A stretch of 64,000 bases of DNA from Halichoerus grypus (lineage: Eukaryota; Chordata; Mammalia; Carnivora; Phocidae): positions 146,747,935-146,811,934 of the forward strand of contig NC_135715.1 in the NCBI RefSeq assembly GCF_964656455.1. The letters run 5' to 3'. Numbering within the stretch: the stretch's first letter is position 1; each line of letters starts with the position of its first letter. A program made the translations under genes and the position numbers. Positions 61,401 to 64,000 of this stretch are shown piece after piece. Under the pieces are notes generated by a model that saw nothing but the letters and a program-made list of their open reading frames with translations, did no database searches and was not told the DNA's origin.

Positions 61401-64000
61401 ATCATGGGAAGCCATTAGGTGACATGGCTTTGCCGACTTGGCTGATGAGCTGGGATGCCTGGGTCTGGCTCTAGCCATTTTAGTGAGAAGTGTCCTGGTC
61501 ACCTAAGAATGTCACATAAAAAAGTACCTGGTCACCTATGAGCTGAGACTTGGAACAGGCAGATAAGATGGTCCAACTTACAAAGCCCAACTTTGGAACT
61601 AAGACCAGTCAGGAAAGACAAAGGTGTTGGAGAACAACACATACTCTGACATTCTTTTTCACATGGACACTTATTCAAGTCATAGAATGTGTAGCAAATA
61701 TAAAAGCTTTGATTCAAGGGAATATTTCTCAGTTTAATATTAAAATGGAAAGCAACTGAAAACTAGGTTCTAATTACTACATTTCACCACATAGAAAACT
61801 TAAGGAATATCTCTCTTTCATATATCAATATTGGAAACTTTCACACCTAGCCTTAGAGTAGCAATGTAGATTTTTTTTTAGTATCTTGTAATAAGAAAAA
61901 ATATATATATTGAATGTCTTAGTTTATATGTGCTGTAGTGGATTAGAACAATTGCTTTTTCTGTTAAATTTTAGATTTTATTTTTAAAATGTTTGATTTA
62001 GGATGTCATTATATAAAACAAGTATTTTACAACATATGCTGTCATCCAAAATGTTTTCAAACCACTAGCCATTGTACAATAAAGGAAAAAAATACATTAG
62101 GAGACTCGTGAATTACAGCAAGATAGAATTGCTTTTCCTAAGGTGCCTCCACTCTAAAATGTGTAAGGAGAATATGTTACATAGGTGTTAAATTTTCTTT
62201 GAATGTTTGCCTGAAATGTGAATATTTCCATGTTAATTTAAGGTAATATTTTGGGTATGAACAGCCCCATTATAGGAATCATATTGTTTAACCTGGTGCC
62301 TATATACCAGCCTTCCAGGCTTTGCTGCCAATTACTCATATTTACAGCCTTTGTGTCTTAAGAGTAATAACAATTTAAAAACAGACTACTCATTTATTAT
62401 AGGCAAAAGGATTTTTGCAAGCCCAAAATTTATTTTCAGTAAATAAGAAGTGGTTTATAGAATTCTACAGATGCACTGTTTCTACTTTTGGTCCAGTTTA
62501 AGCTGTGACATCACCAATGACTGCTAAGAAAATGGTTTTCCAAATCTGGTCCCTGGGTTTCTATTTCTGGCTCAAAAAGGAATTCAATTTCCCTACCCTT
62601 GTTCCTCGCTCCTGATCCTTTTTTTTTTTTTTTTTTTTAAGGGTCTAAAGCAAATTTTTTTTTTTTAAAGATTTTATTTATTTATTTGACAAAGAGAGAC
62701 ACAGTGAGAGAGGGAACACAAGCAGGGGGAGTGGGAGAGGGAGAAGCAGGCTTCCCGCTGAGCAGGGAGCCCGATGCGGGACTCGATCCCAGGACCCTGG
62801 GACCATGACCTGAGCTGAAGGCAGCCACTTAACGACTGAGCCACCCAGGTGCCCCGCTCCTGATTCTTTTAAACCCCAGTCTAGGGGGAGCCCTTTGTTG
62901 CTATCTTAACTAATTTGTTCCTTCATTTCACCATCTTTTCTCAGCCTTCCTATCTAAAACAGTTTGCACTGATACTCTTTTGTTGACTACAAAGCCAGTC
63001 GGTCTCCATAAGCATTAACTTTTTTGTTGCCTATTAAATAACTTTTAATAGCTGCACTTATTTCCATATATACAAATCATAGGTTCTCCTCTGCAGCAGA
63101 GAATCAGAAGAAGAGATGGCTTATTTTTCATCCTTACATCTTAGCTAGACAGATGCCTCTGAAGGCACCCAAATGTTCTGACCACATCTGTTTTGAGAAA
63201 TACTTTGTAATAAATAATCTGGCATATTATTAAATAATATCATTGGATTGTAGACACTGTTTCTTCTTGCCAAAAATTGCATGTTCTTTGGCTAGACAGC
63301 AATTTGGTGACTTTTTTTTTCTATTTTTACCAAAAAGTCATTTATCTCAGCAAAAAATGTTGGGGAAAAACAACAAAAAACTTGGAGGGAATGTGAATCA
63401 AACAAATTTATAAAAACTATTTTACTATAGTACAGAGTAAACCAACTTGAAAGTAATCCAAAATTCTTTTTTTTTTTTTTTTAAGATTTTATGCATTTAT
63501 TTGACAGGGAGAGAGAGACAGCTAGAGAGGCAACACAAGTAGGGGGAGAGGGAGAGGGAGAAGCAGGCTCCTGGCCGAGCAGGGAGCCCAATGTGGGGCT
63601 CGATCCCAGGATCCTGGGATCATGATCCGAGCCGAAGGCAGACGCTTAACGACTGAGCCACCCAGGCGCCCCAGTAATCTGAAATTCTAAATAAATTCTT
63701 TACTGTGTTCTCTTTATAACCCATATGATGGTATCCAGTTAGGTACTGTTTGATGTAAAAAATTAAATGATACCCTCTGTCCCAGAATACAATAAGTTGT
63801 TACATGAGTTTCTCTTCATTCCTTCTTGCCTCTTCTCCAGGTAACTTCTGAAGAACTGAATAGTATAATTCAGAATATAATGACCTGGGTCGTAGCTACA
63901 GTGACCAGTATATTATACCCAGCCATCACAAAGTATGAAGAAAGGTTGCGAACTAAAGCATATCCAGTGTCTGATGACTCCATCCTCTCTTCAGAGAGTT
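11765..64000 (+). CDS. FSIP2: FSIP2, fibrous sheath interacting protein 2 (5' part, exons 1-16, cut by window end)
   Basis: FSIP2 is a testis-enriched structural protein of the fibrous sheath of the sperm flagellum principal piece. It is linked to AKAP4, and loss of the human gene causes malformed flagella and infertility (established knowledge). The sequence shows sixteen exons joined by AG/GT borders: 11765-11863, 12219-12344, 15899-16060, 16761-16850, 18101-18240, 19351-19492, 19972-20082, 22548-22674, 31851-31940, 41670-41782, 42585-42627, 43819-43925, 45977-46040, 57314-57371, 61065-61101, 63841-64000. Phases match across every junction, giving about 556 codons without a stop. The translation matches remembered human FSIP2 closely in exons 1-8, for example MELYL at the start, [20 protein letters not shown] in exon 3 and LYPAITKYE in exon 16. 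Residues about 200-310 are rich in Glu, Arg and Lys and look coiled-coil. The start ATG has G at -3 and +4 and lies in a CpG island. Human FSIP2 is about 7000 residues, so most of the protein lies beyond the right edge. Confidence 0.93.
12219..12344 (+). CDS. FSIP2: FSIP2 coding exon 2 (residues 34-75)
   Basis: The exon is 126 bases, phase 0 on both sides, after a ctgacag acceptor and before GTAAAG. It encodes GVHKTH, then [16 protein letters not shown] and ends LSEK. The length of 42 codons equals the remembered human exon. Intron 1 before it is only 355 bases. Confidence 0.88.
14809..14851. repeat. (CA)n microsatellite
   Basis: About 21 uninterrupted CA units. It creates an antisense ORF of Cys-Val repeats that is not coding. 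Confidence 0.95.
15152..15377 (-). repeat. CAN-SINE, antisense, with target duplication
   Basis: Full element on the minus strand flanked by tattcattatcttt at 15152-15165 and 15364-15377. The body includes cgatcccaggaccctgggat. Confidence 0.93.
15899..16060 (+). CDS. FSIP2: FSIP2 coding exon 3 (residues 76-129)
   Basis: The exon has 54 codons after a tttgcag acceptor. It carries [20 protein letters not shown] and a basic stretch [15 protein letters not shown], and looks near-identical to the human exon, so this is the most conserved part of the N terminus here. The donor is the weaker GTGGGT; unspliced, the frame ends after two codons at TGA. Confidence 0.93.
16061..16760 (+). other. FSIP2: FSIP2 intron 3
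   Basis: 700 bases of AT-rich intron from GTGGGT to TTTTTTAG. I recognise no repeat or ORF in it. Confidence 0.75.
16761..16850 (+). CDS. FSIP2: FSIP2 coding exon 4 (residues 130-159)
   Basis: The exon has 30 codons after a T-rich acceptor ending ttttttag and before a GTAAGT donor. It encodes [20 protein letters not shown] and ends RDQ. Phase is 0 on both sides. Confidence 0.92.
16851..18100 (+). other. FSIP2: FSIP2 intron 4
   Basis: It contains one sense SINE (about 17514-17717). The rest is AT-rich with TG-rich patches near 17385-17480 and no recognised gene. Confidence 0.75.
17514..17717 (+). repeat. CAN-SINE, sense
   Basis: Head ggggtgcctgggttgctcag, body with tcatgagtggtgggattgag, tail aaataaataaataaatc. 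More diverged than most SINEs here; a target duplication near gttatgtagag is only approximate. Confidence 0.88.
18101..18240 (+). CDS. FSIP2: FSIP2 coding exon 5 (residues 160-206)
   Basis: The exon is 140 bases, phase 0 in and phase 2 out. The acceptor is cttaatag and the donor GTAAGA. It carries [14 protein letters not shown] and [11 protein letters not shown], matching remembered FSIP2. The last Arg codon is split with exon 6. Confidence 0.92.
18241..19350 (+). other. FSIP2: FSIP2 intron 5
   Basis: 1.1 kb with no recognised repeat. A 77-codon ORF near 18763 has no splice context or motif and is probably chance. Confidence 0.7.
19351..19492 (+). CDS. FSIP2: FSIP2 coding exon 6 (residues 206-253), coiled-coil-like
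   Basis: The exon is 142 bases after tttacttag and before GTGAGA. It encodes a highly charged run including [15 protein letters not shown] and DREERRQRE, rich in Glu, Arg and Gln. The pattern suggests an alpha-helical coiled coil. Phase returns to 0. Confidence 0.92.
19493..19971 (+). other. FSIP2: FSIP2 intron 6
   Basis: A 479-base intron from GTGAGA to CTTTCTAG. I recognise nothing in it. Confidence 0.75.
19972..20082 (+). CDS. FSIP2: FSIP2 coding exon 7 (residues 254-290), coiled-coil-like
   Basis: The exon has 37 codons after actttctag and before a GTAGGG donor. It continues the charged helix with [19 protein letters not shown] across the exon 6/7 join and ends SREESDRK. Phase is 0 on both sides. 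Confidence 0.91.
20083..22547 (+). other. FSIP2: FSIP2 intron 7, mostly old antisense L1
   Basis: About 20480-21290 reads as antisense L1 ORF2 (gattctataggtcagtttgg, cttccaactcatgaaccaa, tttcttctctttggatg). About 21290-22200 is probably L1 5' sequence in the same orientation. It carries many stops. A (GATT)n run lies at about 21630-21652 and a TA run before exon 8. Confidence 0.65.
22548..22674 (+). CDS. FSIP2: FSIP2 coding exon 8 (residues 291-333)
   Basis: The exon is 127 bases after atattttag and before GTGAGA, phase 0 in and 1 out. It encodes [17 protein letters not shown] and YRGQDGTY, matching remembered FSIP2. It marks the end of the charged helical stretch. A 9.2 kb intron follows. 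Confidence 0.9.
23054..23160. repeat. G-run and purine-rich low-complexity tract
   Basis: A run of G (about 23054-23066) followed by GGAAG/GAAA-rich sequence. It could form G-rich secondary structure. The ORF over it is an artefact of composition. Confidence 0.8.
23340..24010 (+). repeat. L2 fragment, sense, split by a MIR
   Basis: About 23540-23660 and 23885-24010 read as L2 3' text (cattacctcttaaatgaagc; tgtgccagtctttgtcc). Between them 23685-23875 follows MIR (ggctctggagccaaactgc, aatagcttggacaaattatt, tctcaattta). The MIR inserted into the L2. Confidence 0.6.
24060..24287 (+). repeat. CAN-SINE, sense, with target duplication
   Basis: Element from ggggcacctgggtggctcag (24074) to an A tail near 24270, flanked by gaagatccttctc-type repeats at 24060-24072 and 24275-24287. 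Confidence 0.92.
24511..24735 (+). repeat. CAN-SINE, sense, with target duplication
   Basis: Element from ggggcgcctgggtggctcag (24527) to an A-rich tail near 24718. Direct repeats aaaagaaaccactttag flank it at about 24511-24527 and 24719-24735. A CT-rich run precedes the tail. Confidence 0.92.
25052..29049 (-). pseudogene. L1 copy A ORF2 remnant (endonuclease and reverse transcriptase)
   Basis: The endonuclease start reads [10 protein letters not shown] and CCLQETH with the catalytic Glu present; RIDH with its His is visible at about 28480. The reverse transcriptase text includes [26 protein letters not shown] and a FADEM motif at 26810-26796. The last Asp of the usual FADD is Glu. C-terminal pieces continue to about 25052. 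Several frameshifts, stops and one SINE break it. Confidence 0.85.
27900..28121 (-). repeat. CAN-SINE nested in L1 copy A, antisense
   Basis: Element about 27913-28108 flanked by tgttgttttttct (27900-27912, 28109-28121). It sits inside L1 ORF2 and is younger than the L1. Confidence 0.93.
29315..30052 (-). pseudogene. L1 copy A ORF1 remnant (RNA-binding chaperone)
   Basis: The minus strand encodes the N-terminal and coiled-coil part of L1 ORF1p, a trimeric RNA-binding protein that coats L1 RNA. An open stretch of 232 codons begins at an internal Met (30013). The expected upstream start is ACG at about 30052 where copy B has ATG at 53428. The frame ends early at 29315 through an extra base relative to copy B (atatagtctt versus atatgtctt). 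Confidence 0.8.
30936..31152 (-). repeat. CAN-SINE, antisense, at the L1 copy A target site
   Basis: Element about 30951-31137. Its flanking repeat cagaacccctctttt (30936-30950, 31138-31152) is part of the L1 copy A target duplication, so both insertions used the same site. Confidence 0.93.
31851..31940 (+). CDS. FSIP2: FSIP2 coding exon 9 (residues 333-363)
   Basis: The exon is 90 bases after tttctttaag and before GTAATT, phase 1 on both sides. It encodes [13 protein letters not shown], a strongly basic run, then [16 protein letters not shown]. The five-Lys run agrees with remembered human FSIP2. The donor is weak at +5. Confidence 0.85.
33590..34965 (-). mobile_element. Old L1 fragment, antisense
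   Basis: Antisense L1 C-terminal and 3' text: tgagtagtattccattgtat, catcagttgaaggaaatttg, tcatctcattgtgatttt-like phrases and ttcctgctgtgtcaaa-type order. A SINE interrupts it at 34043-34224. Ends are approximate. Confidence 0.7.
34032..34236 (-). repeat. CAN-SINE, antisense, in old L1
   Basis: Element about 34043-34224 flanked by cagcaattttt (34032-34042, 34225-34235). Head is slightly altered (gcattcc in place of gcgcccc on this strand). Confidence 0.9.
34967..35166 (-). repeat. Older CAN-SINE, antisense
   Basis: T-rich tail, gagagagagtacacaagtca and gatcacgacctgagcc are present, but the head is degraded (gagcaagcacccc). More diverged than the other SINEs, so older. Confidence 0.82.
35180..36720 (-). 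mobile_element. Old L1 remnants, antisense
   Basis: ttctgatatcccaggtttcg, agaacagattttctggcac and gaatgtctttactttacctt are typical antisense L1 ORF1-side text. About 36000-36450 is a separate L1 3'-side piece (cattgtgtggatataccac). Confidence 0.6.
36283..36318. repeat. 18-base perfect tandem duplication
   Basis: gaacattcatatatatat occurs twice end to end in old L1 sequence. A local replication-slippage product. Confidence 0.8.
37220..39110 (-). mobile_element. Old L1 remnants, antisense
   Basis: The block starts with the antisense 3' end (attgaggtataattgacata, tagattccacatataagtg). From about 37800 it continues with ORF1/5' side text (cagtctgcggttgaacccct, tgaactctttatcaggcaaa). About 38160-39050 is GC-richer 5' UTR-like sequence that produces ORFs up to 139 codons without meaning. 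Confidence 0.6.
39862..40105 (-). repeat. CAN-SINE, antisense, with target duplication
   Basis: Element about 39877-40090 flanked by tccgtataaatttta (39862-39876) and tccatataaatttta (40091-40105), one mismatch apart. Body is close to consensus. Confidence 0.93.
40110..41500. mobile_element. Old L1 remnants in both orientations
   Basis: About 40350-41150 is antisense L1 ORF2-like sequence. About 41170-41480 is sense L1 3' text (gcactgctgaatggtatgc, accatatgatccagtcattc, taaagg tttatttgtg). The switch in orientation implies two separate insertions. Confidence 0.55.
41670..41782 (+). CDS. FSIP2: FSIP2 coding exon 10 (residues 363-400)
   Basis: The exon is 113 bases after ttacttttag and before GTATAA, phase 1 to 0. 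It encodes a Ser/Thr-rich, probably disordered stretch including [15 protein letters not shown]. Support comes from phase continuity; the residues are less conserved than in exons 3-8. Confidence 0.78.
41783..42584 (+). other. FSIP2: FSIP2 intron 10
   Basis: 802 bases. About 41985-42150 may be an L2/MIR-type piece (attgaacatctattgttg, ctgatgggacagacagac). Nothing else is recognised. Confidence 0.6.
42585..42627 (+). CDS. FSIP2: FSIP2 coding exon 11 (residues 401-415), 43-base exon
   Basis: This small exon follows ccatatag and precedes a GTAAGA donor. It encodes [14 protein letters not shown] plus one base, phase 0 to 1. The FDDRG join with exon 12 fits remembered human FSIP2. Confidence 0.8.
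42628..43818 (+). other. FSIP2: FSIP2 intron 11
   Basis: About 43120-43480 reads like sense L2 (cagctttggttattccccta, ttccattgcagcctgaatg). The remainder is unrecognised. Confidence 0.55.
43819..43925 (+). CDS. FSIP2: FSIP2 coding exon 12 (residues 415-450)
   Basis: The exon is 107 bases after tctttctctag and before GTATAT, phase 1 to 0. It encodes [20 protein letters not shown] and then [11 protein letters not shown]. The ILSQNS-like and TSPTRN motifs match remembered FSIP2. SP and TP pairs are possible kinase sites (inference). The frame stays open into both introns, which makes a longer ORF that is not the real exon. Confidence 0.87.
43926..45976 (+). other. FSIP2: FSIP2 intron 12
   Basis: 2 kb with an (AAAC)n run at about 44685-44710 and an A run at about 44960-44980. 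I recognise no mobile element. The 73-codon ORF near 45571 has no supporting feature. Confidence 0.6.
45977..46040 (+). CDS. FSIP2: FSIP2 coding exon 13 (residues 451-472)
   Basis: The exon is 64 bases after ttatgtag and before GTAAAT, phase 0 to 1. It encodes [15 protein letters not shown] and then YFCESG across the join, close to remembered human residues. The 11.3 kb intron 13 follows. Confidence 0.84.
46380..47300 (+). repeat. MIR, sense, split by an LTR-like insertion
   Basis: MIR 5' text runs 46380-46535 (gccaagttatttaatttctc, aaaatgagaatattaccta). It resumes at about 47185-47290 (aatagtacatcattcatatg, agtgcttagaatagtgtgtg). The 650 bases between hold a GC-richer element with tgagctttattcaggaggcc, possibly a solo LTR in reverse; I do not name its family. 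Confidence 0.6.
46774..46865. repeat. Short imperfect tandem repeat (units 41 and 36 bases)
   Basis: Units begin ttgtgcaagaag at 46774 and 46815, with a third partial unit at 46851. Each includes a tct-gttc-tt-g-tccagggg core. It lies inside the LTR-like element. Confidence 0.75.
47785..47860 (-). repeat. Short carnivore L1 3' end, antisense
   Basis: A T run followed by ttaaatttcagttagttaac and atacagtgtaatattagttt is the reverse of a carnivore L1 3' end. Only about 70 bases were copied. Confidence 0.65.
48510..51800 (-). pseudogene. L1 copy B ORF2 reverse transcriptase and C-terminal part
   Basis: Broken pieces: [17 protein letters not shown] near 50900, [12 protein letters not shown] near 50690, FADEM at about 50396-50385 and a 320-codon open piece 50044-49082 with [19 protein letters not shown]. 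The last 101-codon piece at 48815-48510 is the C-terminal part. Confidence 0.85.
48942..49163 (-). repeat. CAN-SINE nested in L1 copy B, antisense
   Basis: Element about 48952-49154 within ORF2, flanked by ctcaatgtg (about 48943-48951 and 49155-49163). Near-consensus body, so young relative to the L1. Confidence 0.92.
51830..52435 (-). pseudogene. L1 copy B ORF2 endonuclease domain
   Basis: An open 201-codon stretch covers most of the apurinic-type endonuclease. CCLQETH (Glu29) and GDLNTPLS carry expected catalytic residues. The late motif reads RIDDIL, with Asp192 (codon 51862-51860) where L1 endonucleases, including copy A, have His. The frame stops right after this domain. Confidence 0.85.
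52510..53428 (-). pseudogene. L1 copy B ORF1 remnant
   Basis: The start ATG is kept (53428; [15 protein letters not shown]). The first open stretch ends at 53213; later parts continue in shifted frames (from 53049 and 52790) through [11 protein letters not shown] near the C terminus. Several small indels break it. Confidence 0.8.
54310..55350 (-). mobile_element. Old L1 remnant, antisense, right of copy B
   Basis: ttctgggatataattatggc, gcactgtaaagatattg and tttcttctacatcctttaac suggest antisense L1 5'-side text. Together with about 47390-48180 it may be one old L1 into which copy B inserted. Confidence 0.5.
55185..55466. repeat. (TA)n and (TG)n simple repeats
   Basis: A TA run with a gcata interruption at about 55187-55212 and a TG run at about 55434-55466. 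Confidence 0.9.
56715..57190 (-). repeat. L2 element, antisense
   Basis: gaatacttactgtgtgttaa, gcaaggctttctggtgga, gggtgctccagacaaagg, acaaaggcccagagacatgg and gaatttgggcttcattg follow the reverse complement of the L2 3' region in order. It ends about 120 bases before exon 14. Confidence 0.7.
57314..57371 (+). CDS. FSIP2: FSIP2 coding exon 14 (residues 472-491)
   Basis: The exon is 58 bases after taataaatag and before a strong GTAAGT donor, phase 1 to 2. It encodes [18 protein letters not shown], of which QVHxTAQGTF fits remembered FSIP2. Only the following exon join is in doubt. Confidence 0.82.
57372..61064 (+). other. FSIP2: FSIP2 intron 14 (3.7 kb)
   Basis: Mostly unrecognised AT-rich sequence. 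An L2 3' end in reverse lies at about 59255-59360 (caaatatttattaagaaac). A (TTTTG)n run is at about 60095-60120. No ORF of interest. Confidence 0.65.
61065..61101 (+). CDS. FSIP2: FSIP2 coding exon 15 (residues 491-503), frame uncertain
   Basis: The best acceptor is gactttacag at 61064 and the donor is GTATGT at 61102, giving 37 bases. This keeps the frame open from phase 2 to phase 0 and gives [14 protein letters not shown] second AG two bases downstream (61065-61066) would instead give a frame with PPTKLLARE, which resembles the human residues I remember. That choice then needs a different acceptor in exon 16. The location is sound; the frame is not settled. Confidence 0.62.
62607..62870 (-). 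repeat. CAN-SINE, antisense, with an interrupted tail
   Basis: Flanks cgctcctgatcctttt (62607-62622) and cgctcctgattctttt (62855-62870). On the minus strand the element's A tail (62666-62655) is followed by sixteen foreign bases (62654-62639) and a second A run (62638-62619). Confidence 0.9.
63452..63690 (-). repeat. CAN-SINE, antisense, 170 bases before exon 16
   Basis: Element about 63467-63672 flanked by agtaatccaaaattct and agtaatctgaaattct. Near-consensus. It lies close to the exon 16 acceptor but leaves the pyrimidine tract intact. Confidence 0.92.
63841..64000 (+). CDS. FSIP2: FSIP2 coding exon 16, 5' part (residues 504-556, runs off window)
   Basis: The exon follows an excellent pyrimidine tract and ctccag acceptor. 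It encodes [20 protein letters not shown], then [13 protein letters not shown] and [13 protein letters not shown], open to the window end. The [18 protein letters not shown] stretch is a strong FSIP2 match. In human this is where the very large exons begin, so most of the protein should follow to the right. An alternative acceptor lies at 63852-63853. Confidence 0.9.

Larger units (their letters stand above)
61102..63840 (+). other. FSIP2: FSIP2 intron 15 (2.7 kb)
   Basis: It carries two antisense SINEs near its 3' end. About 61290-61760 is a less AT-rich stretch with overlapping 61- and 69-codon ORFs on opposite strands; I cannot place it in a family. The rest shows nothing recognised. Confidence 0.65.

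Noticed and set aside
24060..63690. tRNA-like heads within the SINEs as possible tRNA genes
   Set aside because: They are diverged promoter-bearing heads fused to SINE bodies with A tails and target duplications, not free tRNA genes.
1..64000. CRISPR arrays, bacterial operons, phage or plasmid systems
   Set aside because: Repeats are dispersed mammalian elements and microsatellites. There are introns, no operon-like gene packing and no regularly spaced repeats.

Overview
This is mammalian nuclear DNA, most likely from a caniform carnivore. The evidence is at least fourteen tRNA-derived SINEs of the carnivore CAN type, with the cctgggtggctcag head and an (A/T)-rich aaataaataaa tail. Their body resembles bear, seal and mustelid copies more than the dog SINEC_Cf type. 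Two near-complete carnivore-type L1 elements agree with this. The species guess rests on remembered repeat consensus, not on a search.

The one gene I can support is the 5' part of FSIP2 (fibrous sheath interacting protein 2) on the + strand. No long ORF reveals it because it is cut into short exons. I traced sixteen coding exons, with AG/GT borders and phases that join into one open frame of about 556 codons. It runs from the ATG at 11765 to the right edge of the window, where exon 16 is cut off. FSIP2 is a very large (about 7000 residue in human) testis protein of the fibrous sheath of the sperm tail. The window therefore holds only its N-terminal part, including a charged, coiled-coil-like segment at about residues 200-310.

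Layout. 1-11500 is intergenic and made of old repeats: LTR-like elements, L1 fragments, MIR, L2 and SINEs. 11500-12120 is a CpG-rich promoter/first-exon block. 11765-16850 holds exons 1-4, 18101-22674 exons 5-8, 31851-31940 exon 9, 41670-46040 exons 10-13, 57314-57371 exon 14, 61065-61101 exon 15, and 63841 onward exon 16. Introns 8, 9 and 13 are each about 9-11 kb. Introns 8 and 13 each contain a near-full-length L1 in antisense orientation with a SINE nested in it. Intron 9 is filled mostly by older L1 sequence.

I see no bacterial, viral-replicon or CRISPR-like system, and nothing that looks like a new molecular system. The more interesting signals are retrotransposition scars: one target site used by both an L1 and a SINE, a poly-A-only insertion, an interrupted SINE tail, and a shared Asp-to-Glu change in the reverse transcriptase motif of both L1s. 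There is also a reading-frame ambiguity at exons 15/16 of FSIP2. No alignment or database search was run. Identifications rest on sequence reading and remembered family features.
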